Program-made: the position numbers and the translations under genes
In this document: positions 23,591-35,654 of the stretch, piece by piece
Numbering within the stretch: the stretch's first letter is position 1
How the letters are laid out: the number at the start of each line of letters is the position of its first letter
DNA from: Cervus elaphus
Lineage: Eukaryota; Chordata; Mammalia; Artiodactyla; Cervidae
Assembly (NCBI RefSeq): GCF_910594005.1
Contig: NC_057835.1
Span: 49,562,001-49,626,000 of the forward strand
Direction: 5' to 3'
DNA length: 64,000 bases
The notes under the pieces: model-generated
Databases searched by the model: none
The model's input: only the letters and a program-made list of their open reading frames with translations
Told to the model about the DNA's origin: nothing

Positions 23591-24483
23591 TTTGAATTTG
23601 TTCATAATTCTTTCATTAATTTTGGAAAATTAGCAGTTATCTCTTATACCTATTACTAGTCTCCTATTTCCGTTTGGAATTCCTGGTAGATGTATTTTAG
23701 ACCTTCTCACTCCATCCCCTTTATTTCTAAACATTGCTTTCCTAGTTTTCACTTCTTATCATTCATGATACATTGTTGACTTTTTTCTCAAACAGATGTT
23801 TCTGCTTATGAATTCCATGTGTTTATCTGATGTTCAATACATCTATTGAATTTTTAGTTTCAATTATTATGCTCTTCTACTTCTTAAAGGTTTATTTCAT
23901 TTTCCAATGAAATCTTCTTATTCTTGTCTTGTAATATCTTGTATGTGTTTGGTGATTTTGATTCCTTCACTTAACACTTATTCTTCACTATGATTTTACT
24001 TTCAGGTTGACATTCTAATACCTCAAATTTGTACAACACGAATTTTGTTGCTATTTTGCATGGTGATACTAATGCATTTGAATTGATTCCTCACAATCTT
24101 TCTTAAATAGGCTCATGAAACTAATCTCTTTGGTTATTGTTTTTTTAACTGGGTATAATATGTGACATAAACTAAGAGTTTACATTTCTTTTTAGAAGGT
24201 ACTTCCTGGGGCCACTTTTTATGTTAAACTCTGGGATTGCAGTTCCCGGACCACACAGATGGTATAAATTCAAAATATAAACCTGAAGGATACATAAATC
24301 TAGAGTTTTAAATTATATTTTCCTACCAAAGACCAGGCCTAGACAGACAAAAACCTTTATTTTTTTTCCCTGTTCCTGCGAGTGGATGTTTTTCTAACTC
24401 TAATACTTCACAATGTGTCTAATTCTTCAAGGTTTCCAGAATTATGCAACAGTCATAACTTCAGCTCACAGCCCTATAAATAT

Positions 24484-24640
24484 ATGAAAGTGAAAGTGAA
24501 AGTCGCTCAGTCATGTCCAACTCTTTGCAACCCCATGGACTGTAGGCCAGAATACTGGGATCTTCCCAACCCAGATATCGTACCCAGGCCTCCCACATTG
24601 CATGTGGATTCTTTACCAGCTGAGCCACCAGGGAAGCCCC
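24484..24640 (-). mobile_element. Bov-tA SINE, antisense, internally deleted
   Basis: It begins 'gaaagtgaaagtgaaagtcgctcagtc'. The Bov-A middle is deleted after 'ccatggactgtaggccag', where the sequence jumps to 'aatactgggatcttcccaaccc', then ends 'accagctgagccaccagggaagcccc'. Confidence 0.9.
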
Positions 24641-24803
24641 TAGATATAGATATAGATAGATATAGATATAGATAGATATAGATATAGATATAGATATAGA
24701 TAGATATAGATAAATAGATATAGCTATCTGAGACCTTTTTGCCTGTGACTGTCAGGCAAAATAGATATATATATATAGATATACAGATATAGACAGATAT
24801 AGA
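24641..24803 (+). repeat. GATA-type microsatellite
   Basis: An irregular array of GATATA and GATA units follows directly on the inverted SINE head (24641-24725). More TA/GATA sequence lies at 24758-24803, between two copies of a 33-base unit. Confidence 0.9.
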
Positions 24804-24836
24804 TATCTGAGACCTTTTTGCCTGTGACTGTCAGGC
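24725..24836 (+). repeat. 33-base direct repeat, 79 bases apart
   Basis: The same 33 bases, starting TATCTGAGACC and ending ACTGTCAGGC, occur at 24725-24757 and 24804-24836 without a mismatch. Both copies are preceded by GATA-type microsatellite, so a slippage or unequal-exchange duplication with a 79-base period is likely. Confidence 0.95.
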
Positions 24837-24929
24837 CCTAAAATTCCAGATAATAGGTCAGTGATACTATTATCTCCCTACCCTTTCTCTCCAGTCACAA
24901 CTGCATCACAGTAGCATTTAGTTCTTTGT

Positions 24930-25173
24930 GTTTTTTTTTTCCATTTATTTTTATTAGTTGGAGGCTAATTACTTTACAATATTGTAGTGGTTTTTGCCAT
25001 ACATTGACATGAATCAGCCATGGATTTACATGTGTTCCTCATCCCAATCCCCCCTCCCGCCTCCCTCTCCATCCCATCCCTCTGGGTCTTCCCAGTGCAC
25101 CAGCCCTGAGCACTTGTCTCATGCATCCAACTTGGGCTGGTGATCTGTTTCACCCTTGATAGTATACTTGTTT
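24930..25173 (-). mobile_element. Ruminant L1 3' end, antisense, recent
   Basis: T-run at the left, then 'agttggaggctaattactttacaatattgtagtgg', 'cccaatcccccctcccgcctccctc' and 'tgggtcttcccagtgcaccagccc', matching two other copies in this window. A perfect 15-base target-site duplication CATTTAGTTCTTTGT lies at 24915-24929 and 25174-25188. Severely 5'-truncated. Confidence 0.95.
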
Positions 25174-25489
25174 CATTTAGTTCTTTGTTTCTGACACCTG
25201 GAGATTTCATGTCACGTGTATGTCTATGTCCATGCATGCGTGTATATGAGCTCACAAATGTATTTGAAGAATGTTGTACTTTAGTCAACTTTCCAAGTGT
25301 TTGTAGCATCTGTTTTCAAGTCTAGACTTAGTACATAAAAATAATGTAGAAGAGAAAGGGAATGAAGAAGGGGAGATGGAGGAGAGGCAAAAGAGAAGAA
25401 AATTCATAATCTTCTGGTAAGAAAATCGAGGAGTAAACAGGCAATTAAATTTGGAACAAAAATGTGAGGAGATGAAATGCTGCCAATTC

Positions 25490-26510
25490 CTGACAGTACA
25501 GGATTAAAATGAAAGGAACAATCTCTACAAAGTTGGTATAAGCAAAGTTTTCTTGGATAGAACCCAGAAGGCACAAATAACAAAAGAAAAAATTAATAAA
25601 TTTGACTTCATTAAAATTAGAAATGTCTGCTCTTTGAAAAACAGCATTAAGAAATTAAAAATACAAACAAACCACTGACTAGAATATAACTGCAATGTAT
25701 ATATCTGACAAAAGACTTATGTCCAGAATCTATAAAGAACTCCTACACTTCAAGAGTGACAAAAATAGGCAAGATTTGAACAGATTTCACAAAAGAAGGT
25801 AAACAATAAGCTAATGAAAAGATGCTCAAAATCATTAGTCATCAATGAAATGCTAATTAAAAACAAATTGAGACATTACTATATGTTGATTAAATAGGTA
25901 CAGTAAAAAATTAAAATACCATGATTTGATTATTTTATGAAATGCAGGAGCTCCAATTCCCAAATATTGTTGATAAGAGTGTAAAATGTTATACTCACTT
26001 TGGAAGAGTATTATCAGTTTCTTACATAGTTAGACATACATACGACTTAATAATTCTAGAGTTTTTCCCCTGAATAGAAATGAACACATGTCTACACAAA
26101 AACTTGTCTTCAAGTGTCCATGGAAGCTTTATTCAAAATAGTCAAATGATAGAAACCACTTAAATCCCTGTCAGCAGGTAAGTGGATTAACAAAGTGTGG
26201 TGCAAGTATTCATTGGTATACTGCTGAAAAATGAAATGAACAAACCTCAGATCCACATAATAACATGAGTGAACTGGAAGAAACACAATGCTGAGCAAAA
26301 GAAACCAGAGCAAGAGAAGAGGTACTATATTCTTTTCATTTGTATGAAATTCTAGATCTAAGGTATAGTGGTGGAAATAGGTCAGTGGTTGCCTAGGTCC
26401 AGAAGTATAAACCATAAATTCCCTACAACTCTGTACCAGGGTACTTTGGGGAGTGATAAAGTGTTCTATGTCTTGAGATGGTAGCAGTTACATGGTGTGC
26501 ACAGTTGCTG
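25490..26510 (+). mobile_element. Old L1 ORF2/3' UTR fragment, sense
   Basis: It contains decayed L1 phrases in order: 'aaagacttatgtccagaatctataaagaactcc', 'caataagctaatgaaaagatgctcaaaatcattagtcat', 'gatagaaaccacttaaatccctgtcagcaggtaa', 'agaaaccagagcaagagaagaggtac' and 'aggtcagtggttgcctaggtccag'. Non-coding now. Confidence 0.85.
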
Positions 26511-27793
26511 AGGTTTGAGCCATTTGAGACCCAGAACAGCCAAGATAAAACAGAAAATTTCCTTGATAATGACAGATATTGGCTATCCCAGCTTGGTTCT
26601 GTGAGTACTCAGAACCATTTAATTTGATTTTGGAAAACAAAGCAATGAGATGTTTCAAGTGCCTGAATACTGTGAAGCAAATATCTGCTGCATGCCACTG
26701 ATTAATACCATCTTTCCTGAACAAGAAAAGGGCTAATCCACAAGCAGGATAAATATCCCATGCAATCCTGTGATATTCTCCAGACCATGTACTGTCCTGT
26801 AGCCAGGGCAACTAGCACCAAATGAGCAAAACTCAGTATTTTCTGTTTTTTCCCCAGTCTGTGTTTCCTTAGGAATGAAAAGGGCTTTATAAATTTAAAT
26901 GGCATTATCACCATCATGGTATAAAGGTGCCATCCAACTTCTCATGTTATTACAGTAAAGGAGCTTCAACCCTTTGCTTGTCAGAGACGTCTGTCAGCCC
27001 ATACTATGGTGACTGCTTCTATTTGGGGGTCTTATTATTTTTCTTTCTGTTATTGAAAGTGTGCACCTCTCCATCACAGCCTTCTCTGGTGTTTGGTAGA
27101 TTCTTCCATGGAGACGACACTGGCAGCTTGAAGCCTGATGTGTGAAATAACATGTCAGTGTCCAACCTTGCTTGGCAATGAGAAGTGGCGTTTCTAGGAG
27201 CTCAAATACTCTGGCTCAAATTCAGAGCCAGAACCTTTTGCTGAGAGTGGATAAATATATAGATGGAAAGAGCCCTGATCACTCCTATTCCTTATCTACT
27301 TGATTGCATATTGTATTGTTTTGATTTACAACCCACTCTCAAATTCCTGCTTTGATAGTATCTATTATCTGTGGTTGTCACTTGCAAGAATTGAATTTTA
27401 TTTTCTTTCGCTCTTACATACCTGGAGTGGATGAGAAATGGCCTCCTCTGTACTTTCATTTTCACAGACTTTTCATAAAAATGTTGACAGGGAAGTCCCT
27501 CAAATGCACATATATAGTGTCTGTAACTAAGGGGTGGGAAAGCCTGGCAGGAAAAATAATGAATAGACCTTGATTGCTGAAATAAAAGGAGAGAGGGAAA
27601 ACATGCTGCAGTGAAGTTTTTATTGTTTGGAGCAAAGAGAGGTTAGATAAAGAACTCAGAACAGGGTGTCAGGCCGCCTGGGCCCCCTGCCACTTTCTAA
27701 GTTAATTAATGTTTCAGAAATGAATATTTGTCATGTTTAAAGCAGTGATTCCTACCCACAATTTTGTTTTGAAGATTAAATCAGAAAATGTGC
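26511..27793. other. Intergenic, no gene seen
   Basis: Unique sequence. Short open frames of 71-107 codons have no recognisable domain or splice context. Confidence 0.5.
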
Positions 27794-27806
27794 AGTGCCC
27801 AGCACT

Positions 27807-28119
27807 GTCTAAAAATAATTAATTAATTGATTAATTAATTTATCTTTGGATGCACTGGGTCTTTGTTGCTGTGTGCAGACTTTCTCTAGTTGTGGCGAGC
27901 GGGGGCTACTCTTTGTTGTGTGTGGGCATCTCATTGAGGTGGCTTCTCTCGTTACGCAGCATGGGCTCTGGGCTCACAGGCTCTAGAGTGTTGGCTCCGC
28001 ACTTGTGCTGCACGGGCTTAGATGCTCCATGGCATGTGGAATCTTCCTAACCAGAGATGGAATAAGTGTCCCTTGCATTGGCGAGGGGATTCGTAATCAC
28101 CAGATGACGAGGGAAGCCC
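27807..28119 (-). mobile_element. CHR-type SINE, antisense, near full length
   Basis: An (ATTA)-rich tail at 27812-27842, then the inverted CHR body and head ending 'cagatgacgagggaagcc'. Flanks AGTGCCCAGCACT (27794-27806) and AGTGCCCGGCACT (28120-28132) form a 13-base duplication with one difference. Confidence 0.93.
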
Positions 28120-28156
28120 AGTGCCCGGCACTTCGAAAGTATTATTTCAGCTTTGT

Positions 28157-28367
28157 GCATGTGTGCTCAGTCACTTCAGTCATGTCCAACTCTTTGTGAC
28201 CCCAGGGATTGTATGTAGCCCACCAGGCTCCTCTGTTCATGGAATTCTCCAGGCAAGAATACTGGAGTGGGTCTCCATTCCCTTCTCCAGGGGATCTTCC
28301 GAACCCAGGGATCAAACGTGGGTCTCCTGCATTGCAGGCAGATTCTTCACCCTCTGAGCCACCAAGG
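28157..28367 (-). mobile_element. Bov-tA SINE, antisense
   Basis: Inverted Bov-A ('gtgctcagtcacttcagtcatgtcc', 'ggaattctccaggcaagaatactgg'), then the inverted tRNA head ('gggatcaaacgtgggtctcctgc', 'accctctgagccacc'). Confidence 0.93.
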
Positions 28368-28789
28368 CTCTGGACCCTTTTAGTAAACAGCACATCGAAC
28401 AGAGTCAATGTGTGATGTCTAACCATTGGATACATCACAAAGATAAGGGCAAAGTGAAGGGCGTTAGGAAGGGAGCATACAGAATCCCAGGACTGGCAAG
28501 AATGGGAGCCACTACCAGTCCCAGCCTCCAGCAGGTGAGGGTGGTTACCTGTGCTGAGTAGAATAGCAGCCCATCTAACCGGAGCTGGAGTATAGTAGAA
28601 AGATCCAGTTGACACATGATAAACTAGCCCACCATATTCCATCGTTTTTCATCTTAACTTTTCTGGAAAGGGAAATCACATTTTCTTTATCTTTAAAGCC
28701 AAAGAAATTTCTCCTAATCTGCACCTAAGAAAAAGAAGTTCTGTCTTCCCTTATCATTTAGTTTTTGTTTGATTTATAGACCTGACTGT
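28368..28789. other. Intergenic, no feature seen
   Basis: Unique sequence; no gene recognised. Confidence 0.5.
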
Positions 28790-28925
28790 AGTTGCCCCCT
28801 TCCTGCTTTGTGACTCTGCAATTCTGATAGTTTGGATCTTTAATGATAGGGATGATGTCTTTCTCATCTGTGTATTCTCATCAGTGTCTAACAAAATTGG
28901 TGCTCAATGAGTTGAATTGGAGACA
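28790..28925 (+). repeat. L2 LINE 3' end, sense
   Basis: 'gatgatgtctttctcatctgtgtattctcatcagtgtctaacaaaattggtgctcaatgagttgaa' follows the L2 3' terminus. Confidence 0.6.
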
Positions 28926-30204
28926 AAAATTTGATTTACCCACTGGACTTTCATGAGCTCATTGAGTGTTACGTCAGGACTGATGAAAAGATAAAGGCAT
29001 CAGACAAAATCACTGGCGATAAAGTAGCAAAGATGAGAATTCATTCATTAGAAATGATGCAAAGCATGCAATCTATTTTACTGAGTGCTATTTTTGTGTC
29101 AAGTACTCTTTTTCTAGTTTTCTATGGGGCAAGACAAGTATATTGGCCATCCATTCACTTATTTGTTATTTTCACTAATATTTATGCACATGATCAAGAT
29201 AGGGAATAGGAGAAAGAGTGGTATATCTAGTGTGGATCAAGTGTGAGGTGGCTTTTATTCAACTTGATGAAGACCAGAGGTAAAGAAAGAGCGCAGTGAA
29301 CTCACATAAGAGACTAGAAGGGCATGACCATTTTGCCAAAAAATTAACACTTCTTGTGGGCGATCAGCTCTCTCTGAGCATCTGTGATTAACAATGAGGA
29401 AGAAAGGCAACAGCTTTTATCATGGAGACAAACCAACTACAACCCCTATTAACACAGAAGGGCAGACAGAGGAAGCTTCTAATGGTAATTCAGGCAGAAG
29501 CAGTGAGAGGAGTATGGCTGACAGAAAAACAGATTGATGATGACAACAAAACTTCCCAGATGGAGAGTGATGTTTCCTGAGTAGGAAAAGGAACACGTTC
29601 AGAGCACTCAAATGAGATTGTTCTAGTGTGCAGGAGGCAGAAATTTTGAATTGCCAAGGGGCTGAGATAGATAGCTACTCCATTTCTAATGTCTTGTGTC
29701 ATTTTTAAGGACTAAAATCCCTGGACAAGAGTTTCTTTGATAAAAGTTTTATCAGGAGAAGGTCTCATAAACAAGATTTATATACAGATCAGGTTTTGAC
29801 TGCAATTTAGAATCATGCCTAGAAACAGCTACCTTGAGTCTCAAGGGGTTCCTCACTCTGAAGAGGATAACTGCCCTATCTCTGGGGTGAAAGCACTTTG
29901 TTAGTAAGTATCTTAAGGACTGGAGTTTCCCATGGACTGGTCAGCAGAATGAAGTTAATTTTCCATCCCTGAAGATGAGTTCATTCAAGGGAAACTACAA
30001 ACATCCTGATTCTGGTCCTCTTGAGAGAATCAAATGGAAAAGCCGGCTTTGGGGGCGAGTGCTAATGTCAGTCGCCCCTAGCTGCTGTGGCAGTGACAAA
30101 CACATCTATTAGCTCAGTGCAGCGCGTGACCTCTGTGCCCTGAAACAGAGAGAACTTCTGAGAAGAGCCAACTGAGCGTCCATCCGTGAGAGGCAATATT
30201 CCTT
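28926..30204. other. Intergenic, no gene seen
   Basis: The 92-codon open frame at 28931-29209 runs through an old interspersed fragment ('tttactgagtgctatttttgtgtcaagtac'). The rest is unique. No RNA gene recognised. Confidence 0.5.
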
Positions 30205-30300
30205 GAAATAGAAATGGTGTGAGAGCCAGGCAGACATGGGTTTGAATTCTGACTCTGACACATTTAATAGTTCTATAACCATGGGAAATGGGAGCTGGGG
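30205..30300 (-). repeat. MIR fragment, antisense
   Basis: 'agccaggcagacatgggtttgaattctgactctgacacattta' is the reverse complement of the MIR middle. Confidence 0.5.
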
Positions 30301-30353
30301 CTGCTGGAAATAGCAAACAAACTAATAGGTTCATTTAGTCAACTTCTGTTTAT

Positions 30354-30570
30354 TTAGTGAGTAAAGAATCTGCCTGCCAATGCAGGATACACAAGAGACA
30401 CAGGTTTGATCCCTGGGTCAGGAAGATCCCCTGGAGGAGGGCATGGCAACCCACTCCATTATTCTTGTCTGAAGAATCCCTGTGGACAGAGGAGCCTGGT
30501 GAGCTACAGTCCATGGGGTTGCAAAGAGTCAGACATGACTGAAGTGACTTGGCATGCACGCACACTCACA
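30354..30570 (+). mobile_element. Bov-tA SINE, sense, 5'-shortened
   Basis: It starts inside the tRNA head ('gtaaagaatctgcctgcc'), continues through 'gggtcaggaagatcccctggaggagggcatgg' to 'gagtcagacatgactgaagtgac'. Confidence 0.92.
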
Positions 30571-30854
30571 CATGTTTGGTGCTGGGGACACAGTGATGAA
30601 CAATAGAAAAGTTTTAAAACACACCTTTGGAGATTTTATTTCAACTTCAATCAGATATCATGCAGGAAAGTGAATAATTATGATGGTACCTAGAGCTATG
30701 AACAAGAAGATGTGCTCAGTAGTAACTACTTAGGAGCAGGGGGACGGGCACCACTGTACATAGTGCGAGCTTAGCTGTGAAGATGTAAATCATGGGAAAG
30801 AGTGAGGGAAAGTATATTCTCAGCAAAAAAGGAGCAGTAGTTCCAAAGACGCCT

Positions 30855-31735
30855 TGAGCAGAGTTATCTGTACTCTCATGCTCATTGCAGCACTACTCAC
30901 AATAGCTGAAACACGGAGACAACCTAAATGTGCATCAACAAATGAATGGATAAAAGAAATGTGGTATATCCATAGTGGGGATATTTTTTAGCCTTAACAA
31001 AGAAGGAAATCCTATCATTTGTGACAACACAGATGAAGCTGGTAGACATTATGTTAAATGAAATAAGCCAAACACAGAAAAGTGACTACTACATGATCCC
31101 ACTTGTATGAGGTATCTAAAGTAGAAACTCAGAAGCAGAGAATACATTGGGGGAGGGATGAGGTTGGAAATGGGGAGTTGTTTACAGTTATACAAGACAA
31201 AAATTCTAGAGACCTGCTGTACTAAACATAATGCCCTCAGCTAACAATACAGTGTTGTGTACTGAAAAATTCGTTAAAGGTAAGTCTCATGTTAAGTGCT
31301 ATTGCCACACATACACACAGAACAAACAAAAGCAAGAGGTCACAAGAAATCTTCTGGCGGTGACAGATATGCCTATTACCTTGATTTTGGTGCTGTTATC
31401 ATGGGTATATGCTTATGTCTCATCAGTATATATACATTGCGTCTGTACTAAGTTGCTTCAGTCATGTCCAACTCTTTGCGACCCCATGAACTTTAACCCA
31501 TCAGGCTCTTCTATCCATGGGATTCTCCAGGCAAGAATACTGGAGTGGGTTGCCATGCCCTCCTCCAGGGGATCTTCCTGGCCCAGGAATCGAACCTACA
31601 TTTCTTGGGTCTCCTGCATTGGCAAATGGGTTCTTTACCACTAGCACCACCTGGGAAGCCCCATGTATATATTAAATATATGCAATTTTTTGTATATATG
31701 CCAATAAAGCTGTAAAAAAGAAAATAAAAATTTTA
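30855..31735 (+). mobile_element. L1 3' fragment, sense, split by a SINE
   Basis: Recognisable L1 ORF2 end/3' UTR: 'attgcagcactactcacaatagc', 'caacctaaatgtgcatcaacaaatgaatggataa', 'gtgacaacacagatgaagctg', 'aaataagccaaacacagaaaa', and at the far side 'tatatgccaataaagctgtaaaaaag' with an A-rich tail near 31715-31735. A Bov-tA copy (31435-31664) interrupts it. Confidence 0.9.
31435..31664 (-). mobile_element. Bov-tA SINE, antisense, inside an L1
   Basis: Inverted Bov-A ('gtactaagttgcttcagtcatgtcc') and inverted tRNA head ('accactagcaccacctgggaagccc'). GTATATAT at 31426-31433 and 31665-31672 is a possible short target-site duplication, weak because the site is TA-rich. Confidence 0.93.
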
Positions 31736-32555
31736 AAATTAAAAGTATATAAAACAAACAATTATGTTTAATAGCACATTCCGGATTTTTAACAAAAGAT
31801 TAATACTACTACGATTACATTGATAATATATGCATGTTTAATTCTAGTTTAGAAAAAAACAAAGTAAAATTAAAAAATCTTAGGTTTTCACACTATTACA
31901 TTTTTTTCCCCCTCCAAACTCTTCTGCATTCTCCTTTCCAAAGCAAAATCTGAGAAAATTACCCATAATGTGCACTGGGTCAACACTATGGTATCATGCT
32001 ACATTAGGTGCCGATGTGTCAACTGGCACCATCTGGACTGAAACACGTTTTCTTCGCTTGATGTCAAAAGAGCAAAGACAGCAGAAGTCATATTTAGTGT
32101 GCTGGAAACTTCTAAATATCCATCCACAGAAGGTTCCTGAGGTTGAGAAAGCAGAATCCTAAGAGTCACATATAGCCTGAGAGTCCTGGAGCTGTCCAGG
32201 AAGCTTAATGGAAGACATAGACAGAGAACACAGTCTGCAGTCTTAGGTGATATCCCTTCCCTCACCTATAGATGAGAAGTGGAAAAGCTGCATTTGTCCT
32301 TCACCCCTGGTATAGACAGCCCCAAATGGGATCTGTGAGTCGAGGGGTTAAATGGAGACCAGACTCTCCAATGTTATGTTGGGAGGAGGGGCTCTAGAAC
32401 TTTCTTTGGGATTATTCTCAGGCTGTAATGACTCCAGGCCCCAGTGACTTTAATCCCATGTATAGCAGCTACTGTTTCCCCATCTTGTTTTGAAATGCTT
32501 TTAAACATGTTTTATTGAATTTGTCATAAATAAATAACCTCTTTTGGTGTTAATT
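31736..32555. other. Intergenic, no gene seen
   Basis: AT-rich unique DNA; open frames near 31968-32265 on both strands lack any recognisable feature. Confidence 0.5.
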
Positions 32556-32848
32556 TTTTATGATTTATTTATTTTTGGCTGCGCCTCGTCTTTGTTGCTG
32601 CACAGGCTTTTCTCTAGTTGCAGTGTGAGGGCTTCTCATTGAGGTGTCTTCTCTTATTGCAGAACACAGGCTCCCGGGCACATGAGTTTCAGAAGCTGTG
32701 GCCCGTGGACTCAGTAGTTGAGGCTCGGGGGCTCTAGAGCACAGGTTCAGTCACTCTGAGGCACGTAGGATCCTCCCGGATCAGGGATAGAACCCGTGTC
32801 TCCTGCATTGGCAAGCAGACCCTTACCACTGAGCCACCAAGGAAGCCC
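32556..32848 (-). mobile_element. CHR-type SINE, antisense, near full length
   Basis: 'atttatttatttttggctgcgcctcgtctttgttgctgc' tail/body, then 'gatcctcccggatcagggatagaaccc' and 'ccactgagccaccaaggaagccc'. Confidence 0.92.
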
Positions 32849-33239
32849 TGATGTTTGCAAGCACAAAGTGTTCCGTTGTATAGGAAATTTCGACTTCCGA
32901 GAAAGGAACTTCTGAGTCATCAGAATCACGTGTCACTGAGCAGTTGGTCAAACATGCAGTAACTTCCCCATGAGACCCTCACAGCCTGTGCTCTAGCGTG
33001 GATGTTTCTGAAAGTATCTGAGTTTTGTGCAGTGGGCAGGCACACATACAGCAAATCATAGGCAATTCTTAGGATGGCCAGAGAGAGTACACATTAGATA
33101 TTGCTCCTCCAAGTAGCCCATTTTCACTTTATTTTTTTAAGCAATTAGTAAAAATTTACTAACTGCATTACATATTTTTACACCATTAGGAGCACATTGC
33201 GTGTGAAATTTAATGTCATATTTCCACTTTCTTTAGTGT

Positions 33240-34260
33240 TATAACATACATTTTTCTATGTTATTTTTTAATTGAAGTTTAATTTACATTATGTTAGTTT
33301 AAGGTGTGCAACATAGTGATTCAATATTTTATAGATTATACTTCAAAGTTATTATAAAATATTGGTTATGTTCCCTGTGCTATACAATCATTCCTTGTAG
33401 TTTATTTATTTACTTATTTATTCATGTATTTTATTGAAATATAGTTGTGTACTATATTGTATGTTATAGGTGTACAATATAATGATGCACAATTTTTAAA
33501 GGCTATACTCCATTTATAGTTCCTTTAAAAGGCTGACTCTACTTCCTGTGCTGTACAATATATCCTTGTAACTTATTTTATACATAATGGGTTGTACCTC
33601 TTAATCCTCTAATCCTATATTGCCTTCCTTCCCTCTTTCCTAGCCACTAGTTTGTTCTCTATTTCTGTGAGTATGATTTTTTGTTATATTCACTAGTTTT
33701 TTGTATTTGCAGCTTATTTATTTAATACATAATAGTTTAAGCCTCTTAATTCCATACCCCTATCTTGCTCCTCCTCACTCCCTTCTCCTTGCTGATAACC
33801 AGTAATTTGTTCTACTATGAATCTATTTCTCTTTTGTTATATTCACTTTTTTCATTTTTTAGAGTTCACGTTCAAATAATAACATAAAGTGTTTGTCTTT
33901 CTCGGTCTGACTTATATCCCTAAGCATAATACTCTCCAGATCACCCATGTTGTTGCAAATGGCAAATTTTCATTCTTTTTTATGGCTGAGTACTATTCCA
34001 TTGTATGTATATTTCATATTTTATCCATTCGTCTGTTGATAGACGCTTATCTTGGCTATTGTAAAGAATGCCACTATGAACTTTGGGGTGCACTGTATCT
34101 TTTCAAATTAGTGTTTTTATTTTCTTTGGCTATATACCCCAGAATGGAATTGTTGGATCATATTCCAAGTAGCCCATTTTTGAAAGTAGTAGGGCTGAAA
34201 GTAATTTTAGCTATTGATACCCACATTCCTCTCTTATTTTGCATTCCACATAGTAAAAAA
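33240..34260 (-). mobile_element. L1 3' UTR and ORF2 end, antisense
   Basis: The right part is classical inverted L1 ORF2 3' sequence ('cacccatgttgttgcaaatggcaaa', 'ttatggctgagtactattcca', 'gaatggaattgttggatcat'). The left part is an inverted 3' UTR in which a module ('ccctgtgctatacaat ... cttgtagttta') occurs at least twice. Decayed. Confidence 0.9.
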
Positions 34261-35555
34261 TTACAGGGGTTTAATGATCAGCTACCCCACTGACAATTAT
34301 ATTTTCTGTTTCTTATAGCTCCTTCTCCAAATTTCTATATGCTTAGCTTATTTTGACTTATATGGTGACTTATCAGAATGGTACTTACAAATCCCTAAGA
34401 CTCACACTTTGTTGGATCCCAGAGTGGGGCATCCTGATCATGCTAAACAAGATTGAGATGAAGCACAATGGATCAGACTACCAGGGCCCTTAAGAGAGAG
34501 AACTTCTCAACCAAACCAATAGCTTCTAGCCTCCAGGTACAACTGTGCTTGAGCAAGAGCGCTCATAACAATTTAAAGAAACAGTATGACCTGACCTACA
34601 AGTTCTCTGAAAGATGAAGTATAAATCAGCATGACGGTGGGGCCCTTGTCCAGAGGAGGTGAGCAGGGAAGCCCCACAGTTGGATAAGGTAAATGTGCCC
34701 CTAACCGAGTCTCACATCTGGAATAGGTAGTCAAGACTTGGGTCAGTCACTTTACCATCAACACGCATGCCCAGCTGAGCAGATTAAAACTTCAAACAAG
34801 CCATCCAAGATGGAAAATCCTGTATGTACCATTCTATTTTGAAATTCCATATGAAACACCCTTATTAGTGGCTCCTCTGCTTTAGGAGTCTAAAGTGCTG
34901 CTCAGACCCTGACACCAGGAGAAAGGCCCTCCATTTGAAGGCTACAAGTCACGATTTGGCAGGAGGGCAAGGTGACAACCATATCTAATGAAGGTCCCCA
35001 TGCCCCTGTCTCTGTTCTCCACTGGTCCCAAGAGCCCTGGGGTGAAGTTGTCTATGCTCTCAAAGGAGAATTTTAAAACTCAACTCCCAAACAGGAGCCT
35101 ATATGTTTGTACAGGAGGACGTATCATATGCGTGTTTATATACTTACAAAATAGATTATCATGAAAAGGAAGAGTATCCACAAGAAACTCACCAAAATCC
35201 TGCTTCCCGCTGACTTGCTAGTTGGTAGAACTAAACTTTTAGGAAATTTAAAAAGCACACTAATTTGCAAAATAGACAGCAAGGGCTTCCATATGATTCT
35301 CAACTATAACTTCCAATTTACCAGTCTTCTATCTGTCTTCACCTGTTATCTGCTCTTTTCCCCTTCAACATTATTTGAACCACAACATTCCCATCAGCAT
35401 GGAGATTCTGAAGAATTGCCTGAAGTCTTCCCTAAGGAGTACAGAACCATCTATTCAGATATTTTAGGGTAGTTTCAACTATAGGACAATGGTCTCTGGA
35501 CACATGCCATATATCATATCGATTGGTGAAATCCAATCAGCTCAGGATCAACTTG
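34261..35555. other. Intergenic, no gene seen
   Basis: Unique sequence. The 103-codon frame at 35161-35472 has no recognisable domain. Confidence 0.5.
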
Positions 35556-35652
35556 AAATAATAATAATCATAGTACATACTAATAACAATAGTAGTGGTA
35601 GTAATAGTAACAGCGGTAGTGGTAATAATAATAATAATAGTAGTAATAGTAC
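35556..35652 (+). repeat. AAT/AGT trinucleotide microsatellite
   Basis: Interrupted array of AAT, AGT and GGT triplets. In one frame it reads as an Asn/Ser/Gly run, which produces a spurious open frame. Confidence 0.95.
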
Positions 35653-35654
35653 TT

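Larger units (their letters stand above)
19300..24300 (-). repeat. Old L1 block, antisense, with younger insertions
   Basis: Segments between the younger elements read like the reverse complement of an old eutherian L1: 'aactatatctcttgtaaacagaatataataggcttcc' near 21340, 'aaggatttggggtgaaaagttctcagtc' near 22320, and the T-rich stretch at 19480-19830. Two Bov-B copies, one CHR SINE and one Bov-A2 element interrupt it. Strong divergence makes the boundaries and the claim of a single element uncertain. Confidence 0.45.

Noticed and set aside
24641..24836. CRISPR-like repeat-spacer pattern
   Set aside because: Only two copies of the 33-base unit, with microsatellite between them, in a vertebrate genome.
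28142..28642. 166-codon minus-strand open frame
   Set aside because: About half is a Bov-tA SINE read in sense orientation; the rest is unique sequence without a recognisable domain.
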